Below are positions 20,269-30,959 of a stretch of DNA of 64,000 nt, one piece after another. Each line of letters opens with the position of its first letter. Position 1 is the stretch's first letter. Location of the stretch: contig NC_080542.1 in the NCBI RefSeq assembly GCF_028640845.1, positions 150,070,179-150,134,178 on the forward strand, given 5' to 3'. Below the pieces are notes generated by a model. It saw only the letters and a list, made by a program, of their open reading frames with translations, had not been told where the DNA came from and did no database searches. Origin of the DNA: Ahaetulla prasina. Lineage: Eukaryota; Chordata; Lepidosauria; Squamata; Colubridae. Position numbers and translations under genes: made by a program.

Positions 20269-22054
20269 GCGTAAAGAAGAGCAACAGTCTCAAAGTAAAA
20301 GCCAGGATCCCAGTATGGAAGCTGTGGGAGGAGCTAGATGGAAGATACCGGAGGAGGAGCTTCCGTTGTCTGCTTCAAAGCTTCAGGAGGCCAGTAATGG
20401 CAAATAGAATCTTGTCATGGAATGTTAATGGCTTGAATTCAGCTCAGAAAAGAAGGAAAATATTTCACTACTTGAAACAATTTAAAAATGATGTGATTTG
20501 TTTGCAAGAGACACATATAAAATTATCAGACCAAAAATATTTAATTAATTCAAAATTGGGTAACCATTTTGTTGCATCAGCTTTGGAAAAGAAGCATGGA
20601 ATTGTTGTATATATCAGGAAGGATATACCAGCTAAGTTAATTGAGGCAGATATTCAAGGAAGATTTATTGCTATTGAACTGGTGATAGATGCAAAAAAGA
20701 CTTTGCTGATAGGTATTTATGCACCTAATCAGCAACAAGAAAAGTTTTACAAAACGTTACATGAGAGGTTGACCCTCTGGGATTATAGTTCGTTTATTTT
20801 ATTAGGAGACTGGAATGGAGTAATTGATACAAGAAGGGATAAGAGAACCTCCTCCAAGAAGATACCTATACATGCAAAATTACCAAAATCCTTTTTTGAA
20901 ATGATGGAAGACTTTGAGTTTAGAGATATATGGAGGTTACGGAATCCAGATGAAAGAGATTTTACTTTTTTTTCTGATAGGCATCAATCTTTTTCACGTA
21001 TTGATTTTATTTTAATTTCTAATGACTTGCTTTATAGGGTGAAGAAAACGAAGATATTTCCGAGGTGTTTAACTGACCATAGCCCAGTATGGATGGAATT
21101 ATTACAAGGGAAAAAAGGTGGTAGAACATGGAGGTTGAATGAAAATCTGTTTAGATATGAGGATAATGTAACTTATTGTAAGAAACAGTTGAAAGAATTT
21201 TTTGATTTTAATATGTACAAAGGGACACCTATAGGAACTGTGTGGGAGGCGAGCAAAGCGTTTATTAGAGGGATATTGATTTACTTGGACAATAGGCAAA
21301 GGAATAATAAACAAAGGCAGCGTAGGTACTTGGAAGAAGGAATTCAAAGGAAGCAACAGTTATTAATTCAAAACCCACAAGATCACAAACTTAAAGAGGC
21401 TATAAAAAATATTACAGAGTGAATTCAATATGTTAATGGCAGACCAGGTGGCAACGAATATACAATATGCTAAACATAATACCTTTTGTAATGCAAATAA
21501 ACCTGGGAGATGGGTGGCATATAATTTAAGGGAGAAACAGGAAGCACGTGTCATACAAAAATAAGAATATAAAGGTAAAGAGATATACCAACAGGATAAA
21601 ATTAAAAGGCATTCTCAGAATTTTATACTGCACTATATGCAAAAGACAAAATATTGAATAGGGACATTTATGATTATTTGAAAGATTATAAGGTTAATAT
21701 TCTAACATTAGAACAGAGGGAGGAGCTGAATCGGCCGATAGCTACTGGAGAAATAGTGGAGGCAATTAAACAATTAAAAATGGGGAAAACCCCTGGTACA
21801 GATGGTCTTACAGCAACTTATTATAAAAAAATACAGGATGAAATATTAGGCCCACTTAAAGAATTATTTAATCAGATACAATTAGGAGTGGGAATACCCC
21901 CGTAATGGAAAACATCTTTTATTTCACTGATACCAAAAGAGGAGCAAGACTGCTCTAAACCTGGTAACTACAGGCCAATTTCACTTTTAAATAATGATTA
22001 TAAGATTTTTGTAAAAATAATAGCAAATAGATTAATGTTAGTTTTACAACAAAG

Positions 22055-22218
22055 AATTAACATAACATAACATAACATAACATCAGAGTTGGAAGGGACC
22101 TTGGAGGCCTTCTAGTCCAACCCCCTGCCCAGGCAGGAAACCCTACACCATCTCAGTCAGATGGTTATCCAACATTTTCTTAAAAATTTCCAGTGTTGGA
22201 GCATTCACAATTCATACT
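22055..22218 (-). mobile_element. CR1 3'-end insertion in L1
   Basis: The minus-strand 3' terminus of a CR1 with tail (AACAT)n at its left edge and the CCTTGGAGGCCTTCTAGTCC block. It sits between the L1 palm segments, so it inserted after the L1. Confidence 0.85.
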
Positions 22219-22725
22219 GATCAATCTGGTTTTATAAAAGGGAGGCAGATGAGGAATAATGTTAGACAGATTATTAATATATTGGAATATTTGGAAAGGA
22301 AGAATACTTCAGCAGCACTTATTTTTTTGGATGCAGAGAAAGCCTTTGATCGATTGCATTGGGATTTTTATTTAAATTAATAGAAAATGCAATTTGGAGA
22401 TTGTTTTGTTAGAATAATCAAAGCGATTTATGGAGAGCAAACAGCACAGATTATAGTAAATGGTAGCTTGACAGACGTTATTAAGATAGCGAAAGGAACG
22501 AGACAGGGATGTCCCTTATCACCATTATTGTTTGTTTTGACTCTGGAACCATTATTAGATAAAATACGAGAATTAATGAAAATAGAGAGAATTAAGATTA
22601 GACAATATGAGTATAAAGTTAGAGCTTTTGCAGATGATGTAGTGGTTACGTTAACGAATCCTATAAATTCAAGTAGATTTTTGTTGGAAGTAATTGATAA
22701 ATATGGAAAGGTATCAGGTATTCAC

Positions 22726-22990
22726 CGAGGGCCGGTGAATAGTGCAGGCTGGTAAAGCCTGTTATTAAGCCTGTTATTAAGAACACAAAGCCTGCAATTA
22801 CTGCAGGTTCGAGCCCGGCCCAAGGTTGACTCAGCCTTCCATCCTTTATAAGGTAGGTAAAATGAGGACCCAGATTGTTGGGGGGGCAATAAGTTGACTT
22901 TGTAAAAATATACAAATAGAATGAGACTATTGCCTTATACACTGTAAGCCGCCCTGAGTCTTCGGAGAAGGGCGGGGTATAAATGTAAAC
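22726..22990 (+). mobile_element. tRNA-derived SINE with an L2-like tail
   Basis: The head contains a B-box-like GGTTCGAGCCC and an internal CAGCCTTCCATCC-type body. The 3' end AAGCCGCCCTGAGTCTTCGG plus AGAAGGGCGG matches the L2 3' hairpin in this window. The same SINE occurs at 45,334, 50,972 and 54,735 on the minus strand. A MIR-like SINE mobilised by L2 is the best reading; I do not give a family name. Confidence 0.7.
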
Positions 22991-24696
22991 AAAACAAATT
23001 TTTTTTTAAAATAAATCAGAATAAAACAAAAGTGATAATTAAAAATATGTCTATACAACAGAAACAAAAACTAGAGGAAATGACAGGATTTGAGGTAGTA
23101 AAAAAGGTTAAATACTTAGGGGTTTATCGAACAAGAAACTTTATAAGAATAATTATGACTTGCTATGGCAAAAAGTTCAGAATGATATGAGTGTCTGGAA
23201 GAAATTGCAGTTATCCCTATTGGGAAGGATTGTGGCTATTAAAATGAATGTGTTACCTAGATTTTTGTTTCTGTTCCAGATGATACCAATAATTAAAAAG
23301 GATAAAAATTTGGAAGATTGGCAGATTGGGATTAACAAATTTATATGGCAGGGTAAAAGGCGAGGGTTAAAATGAAAATAATACAGGACTCACGGGAAAG
23401 AGGTGGTTTAAGAATGCCTAACTTTAAACTATATTATGAAGCAGTAGCCCTTTCAGTAATAAGTGACTGGTTTAACTTAACAGAGGAAAGAATTTTGAAT
23501 ATAGAAGGTTATGACTTGTTATATGGATGGCATGCGATTTATTTTATGAAAAAAGTGGATAGGGCTTTTAAGAATCATGTGTTGAGAAGTGCTCTTTATG
23601 GTCTGGAAAAATATTCCTATAAATTAGATTACAAGATTCCTATATGGGCGAGCCTAGACATGCAATAGAGAATATAAATATAGAACAGAAACAGGAAATG
23701 ATTACTTATAAAGAACTTTTGTATGCTGAAGGAGGTAGATTGCAATTAAAATCATTACAGGTATTAAAATGAAGAAGGAGGAATTATACTTGGTTTCAAT
23801 ATGGGCAAATAAGTGCTAGATGGAAAGAAGATCAAAAAATTGGTATAATGCAAAGGGAGGAAAATTTAATAAAGCAAATTAGAAATCAGACCCAGGAGCA
23901 TATAAAGAGATTGTATAATGGGTTGCTTGAAATAGATTCGGAAAAGGATTTGGTAAAGGATTGTATGATAAAATGGGCACAGAATATTCAGGAACCAATA
24001 ATGTTGGAAACATGGGAGAAAATTTGGGTTCGAAATGTTAAGTTTACACAAGCACAGAATTTAAGGGAAAATTTTTATAAGATGTTTTATAGATGGCACT
24101 TAGATCCCAAAAAATTATCATGTATGTATCCTAATATCCAAGTGAAATGTTGGAGGTGTGATTGTGATGACGCTACATATTTTCATATTTGGTGGACTTG
24201 CAAGAAAATTAAGGTCTTTTGGATAAGAATTTGGTGGATTATTCAAAATGTACTGAAGAAGAAGATAAAGTTCCTGCCACAATTTTTCCTTTTGGGAATT
24301 ATAACGGATTGTACAGGGATTGAGACTAAATTGATTCTGAATTTAATAACAGCAGCAAGACTGTTGATTGGACAATACTGGAAGAAGAAGAGATCCCTAC
24401 AATAGAAGAATGGATACTGAAAGTCATTAATTTGGCTGAGATGGCTAAAATCTCAGCGTTTTTAAAAGACAATACGCAGGAAAGATATTTAATTGAATGG
24501 AAAAAATGGATTGATTATCTACAAAACAGATATCAGATTAAGAAATATCAGATTGTCTTTGAATAATTAGGAAGTTATTTTATGTAATGGGGAGGGGGTT
24601 GGGAGATGAAAAGCTTTGGATGTGGTTATTTGGATTGGAAGGGAAAATTTTATTCTATGTTTGGTTTATGTATAACAATACCTTGTGATTGACCCG

Positions 24697-24775
24697 GGAA
24701 GCCGGGGGGGGGGGGAGGGAGGGGGGAAGGGTTTTTTGTTTTTTTTGGGAGGGAGGGGGAAAAAAGGGGGAAAAA
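24697..24775 (+). other. G-rich tract in L1 3' UTR
   Basis: Runs of 3 to 13 G separated by A or T stretches make a strong G-quadruplex candidate. A G-rich 3' UTR tract is a known feature of vertebrate L1 elements. Confidence 0.6.
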
Positions 24776-24826
24776 TGTTTTCGTTTTTGTTTTTTAAAAC
24801 TCTTTCAATAAAAAAAAAAGAGAGAG

Positions 24827-25625
24827 AAATGAGATGCATCAGGATTGCCAGCTGGTTGCACCAGGTAAGCTCCACCAGTTGCCTGCCATATGCAACGGGG
24901 GAGGGGAGGGGGAGAGAGCTGTGGGGAGGTGAAGGGAGGGCTAGGAAAAGGAATTGAAACTACTTTGGAAAAAGTACAAAAAAGAGCAATTAAGATGATT
25001 AAAGGCCTGGAGACAAAAATTATGAAGAACGGCTTTAGCCAGTCTGGACAAAAGAAGGATTAGGGTTAGGGGAATCAGATGTAGAAAGATTGGTGCTATG
25101 GATGAAGTAAATATAAAGACATTTTATAAGTATAAAGATGCCAAAATAACCAACAGGATTACAAAAAAGCTAATATAAAGAGAAATTTAGTTACACTTAT
25201 TTTGTTGCACCATTACTATTATTATTAGTATATATCTTACTATTTCTTTTTGCTCTTTTTTCCCCCCTGTACACCGTATTCAAAATGTTTATGCATTTTT
25301 TTAAAAAAGCATTGGGGGGACATGATATCAGTCTTCCAGTATTTGAGGGGCTGCCCCAAAGAAAAGGGGGCGGGGGAGGTCAACCTATTCTCCAAAGCAG
25401 AAGAAGGCAGGACAAGAAACAAGGGATGGAAACTCATCTAGAAGAGAACAACCTGGAATGAAGGAGAAACTTCCTAACAAGGAGGACAATTAACAGTGGA
25501 ACAACTGGCCACTAGAAGTTCGGGGGTGCTCCAACACTGGAGGCTTTTAAAAAAGAGATTGGACAGGCAGTTGTTTGCAATGGACTAGCAGGAGATTGGA
25601 CTAGAAGACAAAGTTTAATTCCCCC
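24827..25625 (+). mobile_element. Copy-1 5' flank remnant and old CR1 3' fragment
   Basis: Bases 24,827-24,956 resemble 58,530-58,617, the flank just upstream of the first coding exon of copy 3. From 24,957 an old CR1 fragment follows (GAAACTACTTTGGAAAAAGT..., again as at 58,618). It is interrupted by A/T-rich sequence at 25,070-25,310 and continues to 25,625. The shared CR1 insertion shows that copies 1 and 3 descend from one duplicated locus. Copy 1's own first coding exon is gone. Confidence 0.65.
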
Positions 25626-25639
25626 CCCGCCCCCCCCCC

Positions 25640-26200
25640 AGGAGAGCCAGAATTTGGCATCTGAATGGAAAAGGGGTAGGACGAAGGAGACCCTCCCTGC
25701 ACTCAATTATGGCTCTTTCTTTTTTTGGCGGCCTGGACAGAACTCAGCAGTCTTCAGAATAGGAGCAATCCCACTCCCCAAACTGCCTGGAATCTCCCCC
25801 CCCCAAAAAAACCAACAAGACAGGTGCTGCTTCTGAGCCAGGCTTGTTGCCCCGTTGCCTGCTTTTCCCTCCCTCCTCCTGTTGCCTTACCTAACAAGGA
25901 AGACGGGATTCCGAGGGTCTCCGCTGCTCACGTAATGCCCCTCTGGTGATCGCCTTTCCCAATATTGGGGTCTCCGCCGTCCCAGCCACCTACCCACCCA
26001 CCAGCCTCTCCCAGAGAAGAGGAATCGCTTGTTCTGGTGTAAAAGGAGCTGCTCTCCACCAATGCCCAGGAGGAGCCCTGCTCTCACCCCGTTTGACTCC
26101 CCTGACCCATGAAATGCCAGTTTGGGGGTTCTCACCTGGTTGGAGGGAATCGGGAATCCCCGGTGGCAGGTGGATCTGCTTCCCTGCAGGATCTATTTTA
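25640..26200 (-). promoter_or_regulatory. Upstream module A, copy 1
   Basis: A diverged copy of the block at 1-779 and 61,510-62,290. The splice donor is kept (exon end 26,136, GT at 26,135-26,134). About 370 bases of the module present in the other copies are missing just upstream of this exon, which brings the ISRE (26,240) to about 105 bases from the donor. Confidence 0.5.
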
Positions 26201-26224
26201 AGGAAAGCCTGTTCTTCCGCTTTG

Positions 26225-26435
26225 TCTTCATTGCGTTCAGAAAACGAAAGTGGAAGGAGCAGAAAAAACGACTTTCCCCTCCTCTTTTCAAGCAGATTTC
26301 CTGTTTAATTACTCATTTGTCTCTTTGCAAAAAAAGAAACAGAAAATGTACTTGAGGAATGAGTTCTACAAGCGCCCAGCAGAGGGCAGCAAAGACCTCT
26401 CTTGGTCCTTCACTTCTCTGTGCAGATGTTCCCCA
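26225..26435 (-). promoter_or_regulatory. Upstream module B, copy 1: ISRE and CTCF core
   Basis: GAAAACGAAAGTGGAA at 26,240-26,255 keeps two IRF half-sites plus GGAA, which could bind an ETS factor. CCAGCAGAGGGCAG at 26,376-26,389 fits the CTCF core consensus at every position. The block is conserved in copies 0 and 3, while the transposons around it differ. Confidence 0.5.
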
Positions 26436-26566
26436 ACTAGATAACTTTTAAGACTTGTGGACTTCAACTCCCAGAAGTCCAGAGCCTGCTATGCTACCTG
26501 AGGAATTCTGGGAGTTGAAGTCCACAAACCTTAAAAATGGGCAAGTTTGGAGACCCCCTGCACTGT
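26436..26566. mobile_element. Palindromic MITE (ACTCCCAG type), copy 1
   Basis: Arms GACTTGTGGACTTCAACTCC and its inverted partner ending ...GTCCACAAACCTTAAA. It is in the same place in the module as at 9,022 and 62,680. Confidence 0.65.
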
Positions 26567-26601
26567 AGAGCTGCTTCTGCTCATAGGGAATTTGGCTGGT
26601 G

Positions 26602-26853
26602 TCCCCTGTTCTGTCCTTAGAACACAATGACGGAGGCGAGGCGGGTCAACCGTTCATACAACTTTATTAACTGTAGTTGCCCGATTGCAAACATCGGGGG
26701 AGCGGACTGGCTTCCTCAGCCCTGACAGCTCTTTTATAGTGGAGCTGTAGTGGCTCGGCCAATCAGCACTCTTCTAAGTCCCGCCAGTCGGTTGCAGTGC
26801 CGGCGGACCGATCAGCTGCGAGTGCTTGTCACATGGCCGTATATAACATCCCC
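26602..26853 (-). mobile_element. Solo LTR with 5-bp target duplication
   Basis: A 242-bp LTR (26,607-26,848) is flanked by TCCCC on both sides (26,602-26,606 and 26,849-26,853). The matching place in copy 3 (62,836) is empty, which fixes the boundaries. On the minus strand it runs TGTTATATAC...ACAGAACA and contains a CTATAAAAGAG promoter-like box and TTAATAAAGTTG as poly-A signal. It belongs to a different LTR family from elements A, B and C here. Confidence 0.85.
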
Positions 26854-27010
26854 CAGAATGTGTAATCCTAAAATTTGCACCCCCTTTCCAAGAAGGAGAA
26901 GAGTTGGGGGTCTTCTGGAAGGAGGCAGTTCTTCCTCCCACTGCCCCTCCCCCTCTATCTTCTCTTGTTAAGGTTAGAGACCCTCCCCACTCCCCCACCC
27001 CATGGTTAGG
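26854..27010. other. Upstream module, distal part, copy 1
   Basis: It matches 62,841-62,994 closely (AATGTGTAATCCTAAAATTT..., GAAGGAGAAGAGTTGGGGGT). The two copies part at CATGGTTAG, where copy 3 has Ty3 element C and copy 1 has a SINE tail. Confidence 0.6.
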
Positions 27011-27011
27011 G

Positions 27012-27115
27012 TTAAAAGGTAAAGGTAAAGGTTTCCCTCACACATACATGCTAGTCGTTGCCAACTCTAGGGGGCGGTGCTCATCTCCGTTTCAAAGGCG
27101 AAGAGCCTGTTACAT
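27012..27115 (-). mobile_element. Bov-B/Sauria SINE-type 3' tail
   Basis: An (AAAGGT)n start followed by TGCTAGTCGTTGCCAACTCT and GGGGGCGGTGCTCATCTCCG. This is the common 3' end of squamate Bov-B LINEs and Sauria SINEs in reverse orientation. Only the tail is present. Confidence 0.65.
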
Positions 27116-27119
27116 GTTT

Positions 27120-27560
27120 TTAAAGACAGCTTAAAATTTTTCCAGTTACATGCATTTTATGCTAAGCCTTTTAGAAACAATGCATACTCCATTTTTCTTT
27201 TGCAGATAATGATTATATATTTGTATACATCAGGATTTCTTTATTTATGAATATTAGAGCTTCTAACTACCAGCAAGAATGAGTCCTTACATTTAAAGAG
27301 CGCCTGTCATTTATGACCCATCCTGGCAGCGCCTGTTAACAGGGGTCCCCTCGCCTGCTGCCGGCCACGTCCCTCCCCTCGATGTGTCCCTCCCGTTGAA
27401 GTGAATGGGTCACAGGAGGAGCCGCTGAGGGACAGAGATGACAATGGCTCTTTAGAAATTATGATTAAAATCCAGCTGATTTCAATCAGGCCTTTTTACT
27501 AGTGATTTAAATCGTGATTTAAACTGACTTGATTTAAATCAAATCCAGCATGAATTTGTC
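27120..27560. mobile_element. hAT-type MITE (ATTTAAATC repeats)
   Basis: An A/T-rich non-coding block ending with repeated GATTTAAATC motifs (GTGATTTAAACTGACTTGATTTAAATC region). It resembles old reptile hAT MITEs. The left boundary is uncertain. Confidence 0.45.
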
Positions 27561-28371
27561 TATGTTTTTCTCAGGTTAATTTCTCTGTTTGATTTGGGCT
27601 AATTTCTCTTACCTTTTCCCCAGGTCTCTCTCTTCCTTTCCTCTCAGGCCTTTTTCTCTACCTTTCCCTCAGTCTAATTTCTCTGTGTACTTTTCCCGCA
27701 GGTCTCTTTAACTTTCCCTAAATCTACATAGGGTGGGGTGGATGTTGCAGCAGCCCTGATCAGGTGATGGGGTGTCTGCTATGAGCTGGTTCCCCCCTCA
27801 CCTTGGCCCTTATCCCAGGGGCACACCTGGAGAGGTGATTCAGGGCCCATTTGGGATGGGGACCAGGGAAGAGCTGAGGAATGGCCCCAGGAGAGAATGT
27901 CTGCTTCCTGGGTTTGGATGGGCCTTTCAGCCAGCTGGGATTGGGGCCCTCAAGCATCACAGGGTGGGGGGAGGGTCTAACTGTCCATCATTTGCATCCC
28001 CACCTCCCAATTGTCAAGGAGAACATTTTTTTTATGGCTTCCTTGACTACCTCCTCCTCTGCACCCTTGCAGGGCTGTGCCCCCCTTCCCAGGTTTGGGG
28101 CTCCATCAATGGGAAGGAAACTGAGATAAGGAATCTGCAGGTTTTTCAGACCCACTGCAGACCTTCTTGGGAGCCTCGAGCCCACAAAATGGAAGGCTGA
28201 GAAGAAACATCTGGAGTGGAGCTGAGAGACACTAAGGAGATGGGAAGGACCCAGCAGGAGCCTGATTTCCACCCAGAGTGGAAAGCTTTCGGGGAGACCC
28301 TGCATTCTGACCCACCTATATTCTACTCATTCCATGTCCTCCTCCTCCTCCAGGAAGTCAGAGCAGTCTCT
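27561..28371. other. Unassigned sequence with diverged minisatellite units
   Basis: At 27,600-27,725 there are three or four diverged units of CTTTCCCTCAGGCTAATTTC, the motif amplified at 34,962-35,490. The rest (27,726-28,371) is moderately G+C-rich, without a recognised repeat or convincing gene. Overlapping open frames here are short and unsupported. Confidence 0.4.
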
Positions 28372-28382
28372 CCTTCTCTTCT

Positions 28383-29925
28383 GCATTGTGTGGAAACTGG
28401 GGAGCAAGGAGAAGTAACAGCAATAATAGATATAGGCTGTACCAGATGTTTAATTGGACTTCCAATTGTTGAACAATTAGGGATCAAAACAAGAGCCTTT
28501 AAGCAACCAATTAAGTTTGAACAGGTGGATGGGACATTAATTGGAGAGTCCCAGCCACCCAAATTACTGAACTGGTTAGATTGGAATTTGGGATACATCA
28601 GGAACTTATACGATTTATAGTGGCACCAAAGATGTCAAAATCTGTCATATTGGGCCTTGCTTGGCTTGACAAATGGGCCCCCACCATTAAATGGGAAGAT
28701 GGATACTGTAAAATCATAATTGGCATCGGCCCCCTGCCCCCTGTCCCTCCTCTCAAGAAGCTGCCATCCCATAAGGACCAGCCGCCAGAAACAGCATCCG
28801 CTGGTTCAGACAGGCCTCCAGGCAAAACCCAGATTCCTAAAGTACCGCATATATAAACTTATCCAAAGCATTTAGCAAGGAGGAGTGTAACATCCTCCCC
28901 CCTCACCGAGCCATGGATTGTGCCATTGAATTAGAACCTGGAGCCAAGTTACCAAATCCCACGATGTCCTCCATGACGCCTGCTGAAATGACCAAGCTGA
29001 GGAAGTTCATGGACACCAGCCTAGCCAGAGGGTTCATCGAGCCAGCGAAACTGAGAGTGGCCGCCCCCGTATTGTTTAAAGAGAAGAAAAATGGGGGGCT
29101 GAGATTATGTGTGGGTTTTTGCTATGTCAATGCAATTTGCATACAAAACACCTACCCCTAATGAAGGACTAGCTGAGCCACTTATCAAAAGGCAAAATCT
29201 TCACCAAGCTAGATCTAAGGGAAGCCGACTACCACATCCGCATAAAGGAGAGAGATGAATGGAAAATGGTGTTTAACTGCCTGCTTGGCAGCTTCCAATT
29301 CCGAGTCATACCTTTTGGGCTTCAATGGGCCCCTGCAGTATCTATGCAGCTGATAAATGAGATGCTACATGAACACCTGTATAAGGGAGTCTTAGTTTAC
29401 CTGAATGACACTCTTATATTCAGCTAAAATATGGACGAACACGTCAAGCTAGTCAAACAAGTGCTGAAAAAACTCCAAGCAGCCAAACTTTATGCAAAGC
29501 TGTCAAAATGCGAGTTCCATAAGGAGTCCTTAGACTACCTGGGCTATCTTAATGAAGGTATCTTTTCTTTTATGTACACTAAGAGCATATGCACCAAAGA
29601 CAAATTCCTTGTGTGTCCAATCACACTTGGCCAATAAAAAATTCTATTCTATTCTATTCTATTCTATTCTATTCTATTCTATTCTATTCTATTCTATTCT
29701 ATTCTATTCTATCAAAATGGACCTGGGGAAGGTGAAGGCTGTGCTAGACTGGCAACTCCCACGAACACGTAAGCAACTTCAAAGCTTCCTGGGATTTGCA
29801 AATTTTTACAGACAATTCATCCCATCCTTTGCTGAGGTTGCGCTCCCTTTGATGGAATTGTTAAAAACAGGTCCGTCTCCCACCAAGGCAAAACCTAGTC
29901 AACTCCTAGACAAACAGGAATACTA
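28383..29925 (+). pseudogene. pol: Ty3/gypsy protease-RT pseudogene
   Basis: A retroviral-type protease segment (IIDIGCTRCLIG, where the catalytic triad would read D-S/T-G) is followed by FIVAPKMSKSVILGLAWLDKW. Then comes reverse transcriptase: EKKNGGLRLCVGF, KIFTKLDLREADYHIRI, and the active-site motif near 29,398 reading YLND instead of YLDD/YVDD. After the nested LINE tail, [20 protein letters not shown] marks the RT-connection region. Frames change at about 28,600, 28,850, 29,160 and 29,425. Both catalytic motifs are altered, so the copy is long dead. Confidence 0.8.
29557..29712 (+). mobile_element. CR1-L3 3' end with (ATTCT)n microsatellite
   Basis: About 85 bases of the L3 3' terminus (ATCTTTTCTTTTATGTACAC ... 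TTGGCCAATAAAAAATTC) pass into about 14 units of ATTCT (29,640-29,712). It is nested within the Ty3 reverse transcriptase. Confidence 0.8.
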
Positions 29926-30842
29926 ACAAAACTTAACAGCCAGGAAGCAGCAGGTGAAGCTAAGCAAAATCACATCAGATCCCTGCACAATTAGCACAGC
30001 CCCCACCCGCCAGGGCTGTGTGCTCTCTCCACTTTTCTTCTCTCTGTATACCAATGACTGCATCTTAAAAGATCCCCCTGTTGAAGTACAGGTGTTTGCA
30101 GATGATACAACAGTGATTGGTCTCCTTCGAGATGACGACAAATCTGCATATCGATGGGAGGTTGAACAATAGCCTTGTAGTGTGACCGGAACAATCTTGA
30201 ACCAAACACACTCAAAACTGTAGAAATGAGGGTCAATTGTAGGAGAAACCCTCCTATACTACCACCTCTTACAATACTAGACAACACAGTAGCACAAGCG
30301 TGCCTACAGTTCCTGTCCTATTGTTTCTTTTCGTTATATCCAATTAATATAGTTATTACATACTCATGCTTATATATATGCTCATATATTGTATAGTTAT
30401 TTCATGCTTATGCTTATATATGCTGTGTGACAAAATAAATAAATAAATAAAAAATAAAACTTTCAAGTATTCTAGGTTCTATCATATCTCAAGACTTAAA
30501 ATGGACACCTAACATCACAAACATTGTCAAAAAAGGACAACAAAGAATGTTCTTTCTGTGCCAACTCAGAAAGCTCAAACTGCCCAAGGAGCTGCTGATC
30601 CAGTTCTACAGAGGAATGATTGAGTCTGTCACCTGGACCTCTATAACTGACTGGTTTGGTTCCGCAACCCAACAAGACAGACACAGACGTCCACAGATAA
30701 TTAGAACTGCAGAAAAAACAATTGCCTTCCACTGAGGACCTGTATACTGGACAAGCCAAAAACAGGGCTGTGAAAATATCTGCAGATCCCTCACATCCTG
30801 GACATAAATTGTTTCAACTTCTATCCTCAAAACGACACTATA
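29926..30842 (+). mobile_element. CR1-L3-type LINE reverse transcriptase fragment
   Basis: RT palm and thumb remnants: RQGCVLSPLFFSLYTNDC and VFADDTTVIG at 30,015-30,120, then QLRKLKLPKELLIQFYRGMI and TSITDWFGSAT at 30,565-30,665. It is split by a Jockey-type LINE tail (30,288-30,464). Frames are broken. The same segment appears in reverse at 53,930-54,055. Confidence 0.75.
30288..30464 (+). mobile_element. Jockey-type LINE 3' tail, nested
   Basis: The terminal 175 bases of the LINE family (CCTACAGTTCCTGTCCTATT ... TGTGACAAAATAAATAAATA). It lies inside the CR1-L3 fragment, so it is younger. Confidence 0.8.
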
Positions 30843-30844
30843 GG

Positions 30845-30959
30845 GCAGGGGTCCCCTACCTTTTGACCTCAGGGACCACCAAGTTCATAATTTTAAATTC
30901 CGGGGATCACTAATACGAATCCAGCGTGCCACTTGGTGAAATGCCTAGACTCCTAGTGA
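30845..30959. mobile_element. hAT-type MITE left end
   Basis: CAGGGGTCCCCTACCTTTTG is a typical hAT-family terminal sequence, followed by ATTCCGGGGATCACTAATAC. The right end was not found; the polypyrimidine tract follows. Confidence 0.5.

Larger units (their letters stand above)
20397..24565 (+). pseudogene. L1 ORF2 (endonuclease-reverse transcriptase), broken
   Basis: The endonuclease is intact over 341 codons (20,397-21,422): NRILSWNVNGLNSAQKRR, CLQETHI, LLGDWNGVID and the terminal LTDHSPVWMEL. The reverse transcriptase follows in pieces: GKTPGTDGLTATYYK near 21,790; FLDAEKAFDRLHW near 22,330; GTRQGCPLSPLLFVLTLEPL at 22,497; and AFADDV near 22,630 as the catalytic motif. The C-terminal cysteine segment with CWRC and YFHIWWTCKKIK is at 24,150-24,200. 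Several indels and two nested insertions disable it. Confidence 0.85.
19050..24826 (+). mobile_element. Near full-length L1 LINE
   Basis: This 5.8-kb plus-strand L1 has a 5' UTR (19,050-19,381), ORF1, ORF2, a G-rich 3' UTR and a poly-A end after TTTCAATAAAAAAAAAA (24,803-24,820). A CR1 tail (22,061-22,215) and a SINE (22,726-22,990) are nested in ORF2. It joins gene copy 1 inside an exon, and beyond its 3' end the sequence resumes upstream of where the first coding exon should be. The insertion, or a later event, therefore removed the N-terminal half of the gene. Confidence 0.9.
28372..29925 (+). mobile_element. Second Ty3/gypsy lineage, internal fragment
   Basis: A plus-strand piece of a gypsy-type element unlike elements A-C, from protease to the RT-RNase H border. 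No LTR is seen at either side. A CR1-L3 tail (29,557-29,712) is nested in the RT region, and CR1-L3 sequence abuts its right end. Confidence 0.8.
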
